Below, piece after piece: positions 1-6,719 of a stretch of 17,080 bases of DNA. This DNA is from Firm-04 sp045628085. Lineage in GTDB: Bacteria > Bacillota > Clostridia > Oscillospirales > Ruminococcaceae. The position numbers and the translations under genes are program-made. Under the pieces are notes generated by a model. That model was given only the letters and a program-made list of their open reading frames with translations. It made no database searches and was not told the origin of the DNA. The stretch's first letter is position 1. Every line of letters begins with the position of its first letter. The DNA is taken from positions 1-17,080 of the forward strand of contig JAZQOZ010000207.1 in the NCBI GenBank assembly GCA_045628085.1. The letters run 5' to 3'.

Positions 1-11
1 GAGGGCAGATT

Positions 12-161
12 TCTGAGCGTTTCACATAGGCAGGGAACAAAAGGCGAGCAAAAACGGGATTCCAAAGGGATTGAATCCCTTTGGCAGATTCTTAGGGCAG
101 AGCCCTAAGTCGCTGTCCGCAGACAGCGAAACTCCCCTATGTGAATTACAAAGTAATTCAC
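12..161. repeat. Compact multi-hairpin intergenic element
   Basis: Four perfect inverted repeats lie almost end to end: 62-72/74-84 (11 bp), 91-98/102-109 (8 bp, 3-base loop), 110-117/122-129 (8 bp, 4-base loop) and 141-149/153-161 (9 bp). In addition 21-30 (TTCACATAGG) is the exact reverse complement of 137-146, so the first three hairpins can sit inside an outer 10-bp stem as a multibranched fold. The block has no convincing coding frame. The 13-mer TCTGAGCGTTTCA at 12-24 occurs again at 4751-4763, in the gap between two genes. This fits a dispersed, non-coding, structured repeat of the kind scattered between genes in gut Clostridia; a structured RNA is the alternative. Confidence 0.6.
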
Positions 162-162
162 C

Positions 163-237
163 GTACAGGACTTTATCGACAAGCTGGCGTGTTCCGCAGA
201 ATACGAATCCCCTGTGCAGAACTTTATCGACAATCTG
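163..237 (+). repeat. Imperfect 24-base direct repeat, offset 51
   Basis: Bases 163-186 and 214-237 match at 21 of 24 positions, sharing the core CTTTATCGACAA. The copies are 51 bases apart, close to five helical turns, and sit between the hairpin block and the terminator. They are not part of any recognisable gene. Function unknown; they may be decayed units of the adjoining repeat element. Confidence 0.45.
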
Positions 238-238
238 A

Positions 239-281
239 ATCCGCCGGTGTGGAATGCCACGCCGGCGGATTTTTTTGTTTT
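239..281 (+). terminator. Rho-independent terminator
   Basis: A 14-bp G+C-rich stem (239-252 with 257-270, one G-T wobble, loop AATG) is followed by a T-rich tail at 270-280. There is no T run on the other side, so it acts on plus-strand transcripts. The gene it serves must lie left of the window, or it ends a transcript from the structured block. Confidence 0.8.
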
Positions 282-282
282 C

Positions 283-296
283 GTGACATTTGTCAC
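283..296. promoter_or_regulatory. Perfect palindrome, candidate operator of the lipid operon
   Basis: GTGACATTTGTCAC is an exact inverted repeat (GTGACA, 2-base spacer, TGTCAC). A related half site, AAATGACA, lies at 302-309. The palindrome centre is about 62 bases upstream of the start expected from the -10 box at 341-346, a usual position for an activator site. Inference only; the regulator is not identified. Confidence 0.4.
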
Positions 297-312
297 TTCC
301 GAAATGACAGCC

Positions 313-346
313 TTCATCTACCAAATTTTCTCAGGATCAGTATAAT
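313..346 (+). promoter_or_regulatory. Promoter of the dgkA-carS-ubiA operon
   Basis: A consensus -10 box TATAAT is at 341-346. At the correct spacing the -35 position (318-323) reads CTACCA, far from TTGACA, so the promoter looks activator-dependent. The leader to the start codon at 384 is about 30 bases. Confidence 0.5.
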
Positions 347-383
347 AAAAGCATAAACCGAAAACAGAAAGGATGTGTTCTGC

Positions 384-866
384 ATGAAAAATAAAAGCAT
401 CTGCCCTGCAATGCCGCAGGTCTTCCGTCCCTGCCATTCCCAGTCAGCCGCAGCACAAAATGAACGTGCGGCAATGAAAAACAAGAACATTTTTCAAAGT
501 ATGCGCTGCGCATATCAGGGAATGCAGGCAGCTTGGAAAGAAGAACGGAATTTTCGGGAATACACCGAGATCTATGCGGTATTCTTTCTTCTGAATCTGC
601 TGCTCGGCGCTTCTGTTACGGAGTTTCTGATCGGCTTCGGACTCGTCTGCGGTGTCTTTTCGGCTGAATATCTCAATACCGCACTCGAACGTCTGCTCGA
701 TACAAAATTCCCCGAAATTTCCGCCGACAATAAATTCATCAAAGACACAGCGGCGGCCGGCGTATTCATCATTTCGATCGCATTCTTTCTTTCACAGGCG
801 ATCATCCTGCTGCCGAAACTGCTGGGGGTGTTATCATGCGTATTCTTATCATGTATGCAACACTGA
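384..866 (+). CDS. DgkA-family lipid kinase (diacylglycerol/undecaprenol kinase type)
   Basis: A small integral-membrane kinase of the prokaryotic DgkA/UdpK family, which phosphorylates lipid alcohols such as diacylglycerol or undecaprenol with ATP. The 160-residue product carries the family signature AE-x-x-NTA-x-E (E95, N98, E102) and a KD-x-AAG motif in the third helical stretch. About 30 residues at the N terminus (Cys/Pro/Gln-rich) precede the usual family start, making it longer than typical 120-130-residue members. I chose the ATG at 384 because AGAAAGGA (366-373) sits 10 bases upstream; a GTG at 375 is in frame, and an internal ATG at 474 would give the normal family length but has a poor ribosome binding site. 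Its end overlaps the next gene by 31 bases, so the two are translationally coupled. The substrate cannot be told from sequence. Confidence 0.85.
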   Translation: MKNKSICPAMPQVFRPCHSQSAAAQNERAAMKNKNIFQSMRCAYQGMQAAWKEERNFREYTEIYAVFFLLNLLLGASVTEFLIGFGLVCGVFSAEYLNTALERLLDTKFPEISADNKFIKDTAAAGVFIISIAFFLSQAIILLPKLLGVLSCVFLSCMQH

Positions 867-1420
867 TGCCGCTCGTGATCGCCGGTGCTGCAAATATGCT
901 GTTCACAAAAACACGGCTGTACCGTTCACACTGTTCCCCGATGGATCGCGGCAGATGCTTTTCGGACGGCAAGCGCATCTTCGGTGACAACAAAACATGG
1001 GCCGGCTTTTTCGGCATGATCGCCGCAACCTGTCTGGCACAGATACTTTGGGGAATGCTTTCCGGTGCATCCGCTTCACTCGGCAGTGCAAATGAACTGT
1101 ATCGGCGCTTTGAAAATACGCTGCCGTTCAATGCCGCAGCAGGCGCACTGTTCGGACTTGTGTACGTTCTTCTGGAACTGCCGAACAGCTTTCTGAAACG
1201 CCGTCTGGATATTGCGGCAGGCAAAACTGCTCACGGCATCAAAGGCGCAGTCTTTTTTGTGATCGACCAGATCGACTCGCTGCTCGGCGTGGTACTGCTT
1301 CTGGCATTCTTCGCAGGGCTGACATTTCCGCAGTATATCCAGTATATCCTGCTCGGTGCGGTGACACATACCGCGCTGAATGCGGTATTGTATGCACTGA
1401 AGATCCGCAGGAATCTGTAA
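836..1420 (+). CDS. CDP-archaeol synthase-like membrane cytidylyltransferase (CarS/DUF46 family)
   Basis: A 194-residue multi-span membrane protein related to CarS, the archaeal enzyme that transfers CMP from CTP to an unsaturated archaetidic acid, and to the wider CTP-transferase group (CdsA, dolichol/phytol kinases). Visible signatures are DGKRIFGDNKTWAGF near residues 44-58 and, further on, NSFLKRRL followed by DQIDSLLG, both characteristic of the family. In bacteria such proteins are poorly characterised and could make a CDP-activated lipid or use CTP as a phosphate donor for a prenol. Start at ATG 836, inside the 3' end of the kinase gene. The neighbours (lipid kinase before, prenyltransferase after) fit a pathway in which a lipid alcohol is phosphorylated and then activated. 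Confidence 0.8.
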   Translation: MRILIMYATLMPLVIAGAANMLFTKTRLYRSHCSPMDRGRCFSDGKRIFGDNKTWAGFFGMIAATCLAQILWGMLSGASASLGSANELYRRFENTLPFNAAAGALFGLVYVLLELPNSFLKRRLDIAAGKTAHGIKGAVFFVIDQIDSLLGVVLLLAFFAGLTFPQYIQYILLGAVTHTALNAVLYALKIRRNL

Positions 1421-1426
1421 TTGAAA

Positions 1427-1433
1427 AAGGAGG
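1427..1433 (+). promoter_or_regulatory. Ribosome binding site deciding the ubiA-like start
   Basis: AAGGAGG is placed 8 bases before ATG 1442. It lies inside the reading frame that would open at TTG 1421, which argues for the downstream ATG. Confidence 0.8.
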
Positions 1434-1441
1434 ACATTCTC

Positions 1442-2338
1442 ATGCTGAAGCGACTGCATATTTATTTCAAGGAAATGTATCCGATCATTCCGCGTCTGCT
1501 GCTCGGCGGCATCGTATTTTTCGAGATCTACTTCATCATTCTGCTGAATTACGGCATCACGGATTTCCGCATCACGGTATCGGAACTGATCGGCGGATTT
1601 ACGGTATTCAGTTTTCTCTGCTGGCTGCGCATCGCGGATGATTTCAAAGACTACGAACTGGATTGCAGACTGTTCAAAGAGCGTCCGCTGCCGTCCGGCA
1701 GAGTAAAGAAAAAGGACCTCGGCATCTTCATCACAATTCTCATCGCGGTCACGGTTCTGCTGAACATTATTTTCATGAACAACATTCCGTTTTTCATTTT
1801 TCTCTATGTATACGGCACACTGATGTCACTGTGGTTTTTCCAGAAGAAAAAGATCCAGAAAAGTCTGCCGCTTGCACTCATCACACACAATCCCGTGCAG
1901 ATGATCCTGAATATCTACATTATTTCATTCACCTGCATCAAGTACGGACTGAACGCCTTTACGCTGACAACGATCCTTGCCGCTTTTACGCTGTATTTCC
2001 CTGCGCTGATCTGGGAAGTATCGCGCAAGATCAAAGCGCCGGAAGATGAAACAGAATATGTGACCTATTCCAAACTGTTCGGCTACCGCAAAGCAACACG
2101 CTTCGTCATGATCATGACGATCGTTGATATCATCACAAATTTTCTGCTGGTTTACCGGCTGAGCAGACTGTCCGTTCTGGCGCTGCTCATCAATGTGATC
2201 TGGATGACATGGAAATTCATCGAATATATGCGTGATCCGCATAAATTCAAGCTGGTTGACAAAGTTGAACGCTACACATATATTCAGGAGAGCATCATGC
2301 TCCTGACAGTCGGCGGATATTTACTATTTGCGAGGTGA
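1442..2338 (+). CDS. UbiA-superfamily prenyltransferase
   Basis: A 298-residue polytopic membrane protein of the UbiA superfamily, which transfers prenyl chains from prenyl diphosphates to acceptors such as quinone precursors, hemes or glycerol lipids. The first Mg/diphosphate motif is seen as ADDFKDYELD (D67, D70, D74 equal to the NDxxDxxxD aspartates). A weaker second motif is EVSRKIKAPEDETEY followed by TYSKLFG. Eight or nine hydrophobic segments are evident. In archaea the same pairing of a UbiA enzyme (DGGGP synthase) with CarS makes ether lipids; here no GGGP synthase is in view, so that pathway is only an analogy. It starts 21 bases after the CarS-like stop. Acceptor and prenyl length cannot be inferred. 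Confidence 0.8.
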   Translation: MLKRLHIYFKEMYPIIPRLLLGGIVFFEIYFIILLNYGITDFRITVSELIGGFTVFSFLCWLRIADDFKDYELDCRLFKERPLPSGRVKKKDLGIFITILIAVTVLLNIIFMNNIPFFIFLYVYGTLMSLWFFQKKKIQKSLPLALITHNPVQMILNIYIISFTCIKYGLNAFTLTTILAAFTLYFPALIWEVSRKIKAPEDETEYVTYSKLFGYRKATRFVMIMTIVDIITNFLLVYRLSRLSVLALLINVIWMTWKFIEYMRDPHKFKLVDKVERYTYIQESIMLLTVGGYLLFAR

Positions 2339-2343
2339 TCAAA

Positions 2344-4740
2344 ATGCTGATTACGGCTGATCGTTTTGGTGCATACAGCATCGGTGCAAAGGCAGAGCGG
2401 CTTTTCCGGATGAAGCGGAACGGACTGCCTGTTCCGGAACTGTTCTGTGTCACGCCGGATGTGCAGGCACAGGAAGTGAATGCCTATGTCCGGAAGCATT
2501 TTTCCGAAGGCGTACTGTTCGCCGTCCGTTCTTCTGCAACTGCCGAGGACAGCGCCGCCTGTTCCTTTGCAGGACAGCTTGATACATTTCTGTTCGTTCC
2601 GGCGGAACATCTCTGGGAAAAGATCTGCGAGTGCCGCGCATCTGCCGGCAGTGAAAGCATACAGAAATATCTCAGCATCAATCATATCAGCCGGAATGAT
2701 TTTCAGCTGAATGTCATTGTGCAGGTCATGGTCGATGCCGACTGCTCCGGCGTGCTGTTTACCGCAAATCCGCAGGGGATCCTCAGTGAAACGGTCATAA
2801 CGGTCGGCAGCGGAACGGGCGATCATGTTGTGGAAGACCGTGTTCCGGTTACGACATATTACTGTGACCGTACCGACAATACGTATTATGCAGAGGTTCG
2901 CGGCAATGCGCCGAAGCTCAGCGCGGAACTGATCGCAGAGCTGCTCCGGACCGCTGCGGATATCCGGAAAATGTTTTCCTGCGAATGCGATATCGAATAT
3001 GCCGTGAAAGACGGAAAGCTCTATATTTTGCAGGCAAGACCGATCACAACGCTGCATCCGGACGGACATATCATTCTGGACAGCAGCAATATTTCCGAAA
3101 GCTATCCGGATATCTCCATGCCGATGACGATCAGCTTTGTGAAAGATATTTATTCTCTGGTATTCAGCCGGTGTGTCCGCCGCATTACATGGAATGACGG
3201 AACTGCCGAACGGCTGGAGAATGTATTGTCCAACATGACCGATGCCGCGAACGGCAGGATCTATTACCGGATCAGCAGTTGGTACGATGTGATCTCCATG
3301 CTGCCGTTCAGTCAGAAGATCATCCCTGTCTGGCAGGAAATGCTCGGTGTATCTGATAAAAGCGTAACACGTTCTGCCGTGTCTCCGAAGCGCGGCACAA
3401 AGATCAGAGTGATGCTCTCGTTTATCCGGCTGCTCCTGACAAATGAGCGCAAAATGAAAAAGTTGAACCGTTATTTTGATCATATATATCCGCAGTTCCG
3501 CGCACGCATCCGGCAGACAGATGATCCGGCAGAACTGTTTGCGATATATAAGGAACTGAAAGCCGCACTGGCAGACTGCTGGGATCTGACGCTCGTCAAT
3601 GATATGTACGCATTTATTTTTACGGGACTTCTGAAACACAGTCTTGCGAAAAAGGGCTGTGCAAATCCGGCAGATACCGCAAATCAGATCATCTGCGGTT
3701 CGGATTCCATTGAGAGCATGAAGCCCGTCCGGATGCTCGGCGAGATATGCAATGTACTCCGTGAGGAGCAGCTTTTCGATGCATTTACTTCAATTTCAAC
3801 TGATGAAGAATTTACGCAGTTCATGCAGGAGCATTCCCGTTCTGCGGCACTGATCGAACAATACATTGACGAATACGGCGACCGCTGTGCCTGTGAACTG
3901 AAACTGGAATCGGAAACCTACCGCACGAATCCCCTGCTGCTGACCGGCACGATCGAAGCCTTTTCCGCCGCACCGGATATACAGGCATCTGCACAGCAGG
4001 AACAGCTTCACGGACTTGCCGGACTGTTTGCAAAAAAAGCCTATCACGGCATCCTTCTGCGTGAAAAATCCAGAATGTCACGCGGCAAAATATTCGGGCT
4101 GATACGGGAGATCATCCTGAAATGCGGCAGCGATCTCAGCCGCCGCGGACAGATCAAATCGCCGCGTGATATCTTCTATCTGACCTTTGACGAACTGGAA
4201 AAAGCCGTCAACGGCATCGGCAGCAGATTGCAGGAACGCATTGCTGTGCGCCGCAGACAGTGGGGCGCTTTTGCGGCGATCCCCCCGCATACACGGATCG
4301 TTTTTGACCGCGAGGTATTCGATAAACAGCCTGCGGACTGCATCGCCGAAACCGTTTCCGGTGAAGGCACGCTGATCTGCGGAACACCCTGTTCATCCGG
4401 CATCACAGAGGGCGAGATCATGCACATCTCCGGACTGTCAGCCGATACGGATGCATCCGGAAAGATCATTCTTGCCGATATCACCGATCCGGGCTGGGTA
4501 TTTGTGATCTCGCAGGCACGCGGCGTGATCTCCAAACGCGGTTCACTTCTTTCCCATACTGCGATCATTTCCCGTGAACTGAAAAAGCCGGCAGTCGTCG
4601 GCGTGGGAAATGCGTGCAATCATTTTCAGGACGGTGATTATGTCCGTCTGAACGGCATTGAGGGAACGGTCGAACTGCTCCGCCGCGCAGACGGACAGTG
4701 CCCGCAGCCATTTCCGCTTCCCGGTTCTATGAGCGCGTAA
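2344..4740 (+). CDS. ATP-grasp/phosphohistidine phosphotransferase, rifampin-phosphotransferase/PEP-synthase-like, without PEP barrel
   Basis: A 798-residue soluble protein. The N-terminal PPDK-type ATP-grasp domain (about residues 1-235) has AVRSSATAEDS (R62 onward), GVLFTANP, and DIEYAV followed by ILQARPITT. A long middle region (about 240-650) has no motif I recognise. The C-terminal mobile domain (about 675-785) contains SHTAIISRELKKPAVVG with the phospho-accepting H738. PEP synthase and PPDK continue into a large PEP/pyruvate barrel; this protein ends right after the His domain, as rifampin phosphotransferases do. The expected chemistry is ATP to enzyme-His-P plus AMP and phosphate, then transfer to an acceptor bound by the middle region. 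Its place in a lipid operon (5-base gap after ubiA, GAGG 8 bases before ATG 2344) suggests a lipid or prenyl-alcohol acceptor rather than an antibiotic; that is inference. Confidence 0.8.
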   Translation: MLITADRFGAYSIGAKAERLFRMKRNGLPVPELFCVTPDVQAQEVNAYVRKHFSEGVLFAVRSSATAEDSAACSFAGQLDTFLFVPAEHLWEKICECRASAGSESIQKYLSINHISRNDFQLNVIVQVMVDADCSGVLFTANPQGILSETVITVGSGTGDHVVEDRVPVTTYYCDRTDNTYYAEVRGNAPKLSAELIAELLRTAADIRKMFSCECDIEYAVKDGKLYILQARPITTLHPDGHIILDSSNISESYPDISMPMTISFVKDIYSLVFSRCVRRITWNDGTAERLENVLSNMTDAANGRIYYRISSWYDVISMLPFSQKIIPVWQEMLGVSDKSVTRSAVSPKRGTKIRVMLSFIRLLLTNERKMKKLNRYFDHIYPQFRARIRQTDDPAELFAIYKELKAALADCWDLTLVNDMYAFIFTGLLKHSLAKKGCANPADTANQIICGSDSIESMKPVRMLGEICNVLREEQLFDAFTSISTDEEFTQFMQEHSRSAALIEQYIDEYGDRCACELKLESETYRTNPLLLTGTIEAFSAAPDIQASAQQEQLHGLAGLFAKKAYHGILLREKSRMSRGKIFGLIREIILKCGSDLSRRGQIKSPRDIFYLTFDELEKAVNGIGSRLQERIAVRRRQWGAFAAIPPHTRIVFDREVFDKQPADCIAETVSGEGTLICGTPCSSGITEGEIMHISGLSADTDASGKIILADITDPGWVFVISQARGVISKRGSLLSHTAIISRELKKPAVVGVGNACNHFQDGDYVRLNGIEGTVELLRRADGQCPQPFPLPGSMSA

Positions 4741-4750
4741 AAGAATCATA

Positions 4751-4811
4751 TCTGAGCGTTTCATAAAGGCAAAGCTGCCAGTCTTTCGGGGCGAATCGCA
4801 TTGCGATCCGC
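4751..4811. repeat. Short repeat and hairpin between operon and GNAT gene
   Basis: Bases 4751-4763 repeat the 13-mer found at 12-24. An imperfect hairpin follows at 4791-4799/4803-4811 (one A-C mismatch). There is no T tract, so it is not a classic terminator, and I see no convincing promoter before 4852. The GNAT-like gene may therefore still be read from the upstream operon. Confidence 0.4.
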
Positions 4812-4851
4812 AGAATAATAAAGTGTTTGCACAATGAAAAAGGAGTACATC

Positions 4852-5928
4852 ATGGGATATAAAGCAGTTATGTTTGACAAACAGGACAGAAAGCGTGTAC
4901 GCGATTTTCTGCACTTTCCGGCATCGCTCTATCCGAAAAATACACGGATGCAGGATGCAGAAACGGAAGCGGCGATTCTCCGCGGAGAACATCCCCTGAG
5001 CCATTATTTTACGGTTTATCCGTTTCTTGTGTACGATGCGGACAACAATACTGCGGCACGCTGTATGCTGACGGTCTATCCCGATCAGCCGAATGCCTAT
5101 ATCGGATTTTTCGAGTGTATCCGTGATGCGGATGCCGCAAAATGTGCCTTTTCGGCGGCGGAAAAGCAGGCGAAAGCGCTCGGCTGTACGGCAGTCACCG
5201 GTCCGGTCGATGCCTCATTCTGGATCCGCTACCGTCTCAAAACAAACTGCTTTGACCGTCCGCCCTATACCGGCGAGCCGTATAATCTGCCGTACTATGA
5301 AGCATTTTTTCAGGAGAACGGCTACTGTGTCAGCGGCGAATACATTTCCAACCGGTACGGAAAAGTACCGCAGACCTATCTGACCAAAAAGAATATGCGC
5401 AGATTGCAGTATTTCGCTGAAAACGGCTATGCAATATGCAGTCTGGAAAAGGACACATTTGAGAAAAGTCTGCATGAAATATACCGGATGCTGATCTCGT
5501 TATACAGTGATTTCCAGACGTTCTCCCCTATTACAGAAAATGAATTCTGTACGCTCTATGCCAGAATGAAATATGCCGCCGATTACCGCATGGTCAAGAT
5601 CGCCTATCAGAACGGAAAAGCCGTCGGATTCTTTGTCACGCTTCCGAATTACGGGAATGCCGCGAACAGAAAACGATCACTTTCCGGACTTTGGAACATC
5701 CGTCAGGTGAAAAAGAATCCGCAGGATTATATTCTGCTGTATCTCGGGGCAGAGCCGGAGCATCCCGGACTCGGAAAGGCACTTTCGGAGTGCATTCTGC
5801 GGGAGCTTTGCGAAAAGCAGGCGGTATCCGTCGGGGCGCTGATCCGGAAAGGCAAGGTCACGGGCGGATATTTCAGTCAGCTCATCGAACAGCAGTATAC
5901 CTATGCACTGTATGAAAAAGCAATCTGA
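4852..5928 (+). CDS. GNAT-superfamily-like protein, function unknown
   Basis: A 358-residue soluble protein with no signal peptide or membrane span. The C-terminal part (about 240-355) looks like a GNAT acyltransferase core: a strand ending KAVGFFVTLPNYG, then YLGAEPEHPGLGKALSECIL, resembling the acyl-CoA-binding R/Q-x-x-G-x-G/A loop in a relaxed form. The middle contains VTGPVDASFW and PPYTGEPYNLPYYEAFF, a pattern I associate with uncharacterised bacterial GNAT-like proteins of about 370 residues. AAAAAGGAG (4837-4845) lies 6 bases before ATG 4852, which favours that start over an in-frame ATG at 4834. It lies 111 bases behind the phosphotransferase gene on the same strand, so a link to the lipid operon is possible. 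Substrate unknown. Confidence 0.6.
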   Translation: MGYKAVMFDKQDRKRVRDFLHFPASLYPKNTRMQDAETEAAILRGEHPLSHYFTVYPFLVYDADNNTAARCMLTVYPDQPNAYIGFFECIRDADAAKCAFSAAEKQAKALGCTAVTGPVDASFWIRYRLKTNCFDRPPYTGEPYNLPYYEAFFQENGYCVSGEYISNRYGKVPQTYLTKKNMRRLQYFAENGYAICSLEKDTFEKSLHEIYRMLISLYSDFQTFSPITENEFCTLYARMKYAADYRMVKIAYQNGKAVGFFVTLPNYGNAANRKRSLSGLWNIRQVKKNPQDYILLYLGAEPEHPGLGKALSECILRELCEKQAVSVGALIRKGKVTGGYFSQLIEQQYTYALYEKAI

Positions 5929-5980
5929 TGCCGTGCAGTGATAGAAATTCAGGAAAGCAGTAAAAAAAACCGTTTTCAGC

Positions 5981-6009
5981 TTGCATTCAGCGAAATGAAG
6001 TATTATAAT
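5981..6009 (+). promoter_or_regulatory. Promoter of the two-component system
   Basis: TTGCAT (5981-5986), a 17-base spacer and TATAAT (6004-6009) form a near-consensus sigma-A promoter. An alternating TA tract (6009-6021) covers the expected transcription start. The ribosome binding site AAGGGGG follows at 6029-6035. Confidence 0.8.
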
Positions 6010-6041
6010 ATATATATATATGAATGTCAAGGGGGAACGGC

Positions 6042-6719
6042 ATGAAAATATTGATCATTGAAGATGAAAAACTGCTTGCGGATTCACTCAGACGCATACT
6101 GGAATCAAAGGGATTTGAAGCGGAAGCGGTTTATGACGGCGAAAGCGGCGAACAGTACGCACTGCTGAATATCTATGATCTCATCATCCTTGATGTGATG
6201 CTTCCGAAAAAAAACGGCTGTGAAGTCGCACAGGCGATCCGGCACGCGCATATTACCGCACCGATCCTGATGCTGACCGCAAAATCCGATATCGAGAATA
6301 AGGTCAGCGGACTGAATGCCGGTGCTGATTACTATTTGACCAAGCCGTTTGATGTGCGGGAACTGCTTGCCTGTGTAAACGCACTTCTGCGGCGGCAGGG
6401 TTCGCAGGTCAATGAGCTTGTATTCGGCAATACACGGCTCGATATGGAATCTGCGGCGCTGATCTGCGGTGAAAACAATGTCCGGCTTTCCGCAAGAGAA
6501 TTTGAGGTGATGCGAATGCTCATGATATCCGGCACACGCCACATCTCAAAAGAAACACTGCTGACAAAGGTCTGGGGCTACGATTCCAATGCCGTTGAAA
6601 ATCATGTCGAAGTCTATGTCGGATTTCTCCGCAAAAAACTCACGAGCATCGGTTCGGATGTCCGCATCGAAGCTGTGCGGCGGCTTGGATATCATCTGGA
6701 GTGTGACAGTCCATGCTGA
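6042..6719 (+). CDS. OmpR/PhoB-family response regulator
   Basis: A DNA-binding response regulator of 225 residues, normal length for the family. The receiver domain (about 1-115) has the acidic pair E7/D8, phospho-acceptor D51 in LILDVMLP-like context, T79 and K101 (TKPF). The C-terminal winged-helix domain (about 125-220) shows LSAREFEVMRML, a KETLLTKVWG stretch and VEVYVGFLRKKL, ending in RRLGYHLE. I chose ATG 6042 over ATG 6024 because AAGGGGG ends 6 bases before it and the family begins directly with MKILIIEDE. It overlaps the kinase gene by 7 bases and is its cognate partner. Targets are not known; the neighbouring lipid operon and GH9 gene are candidates. Confidence 0.95.
   Translation: MKILIIEDEKLLADSLRRILESKGFEAEAVYDGESGEQYALLNIYDLIILDVMLPKKNGCEVAQAIRHAHITAPILMLTAKSDIENKVSGLNAGADYYLTKPFDVRELLACVNALLRRQGSQVNELVFGNTRLDMESAALICGENNVRLSAREFEVMRMLMISGTRHISKETLLTKVWGYDSNAVENHVEVYVGFLRKKLTSIGSDVRIEAVRRLGYHLECDSPC

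Noticed and set aside
174..229. TTATCGACA words as DnaA boxes of an origin
   Set aside because: Only two copies, each one base off TTATCCACA, with no dnaA/dnaN genes and no A+T-rich unwinding region.
22..324. 100-codon minus-strand frame in the first intergenic region
   Set aside because: It runs through four hairpins, the direct repeat and the terminator, and has no start signals; it is a by-product of the repeat element.
2284..3639. Open frame of 451 codons on the minus strand
   Set aside because: It lies wholly against the phosphotransferase gene, shows no recognisable domain, and has no ribosome binding site or promoter; it is a composition shadow.
5929..5980. Terminator behind the GNAT-like gene
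   Set aside because: A-rich run but no stable stem ahead of a T tract on the plus strand.
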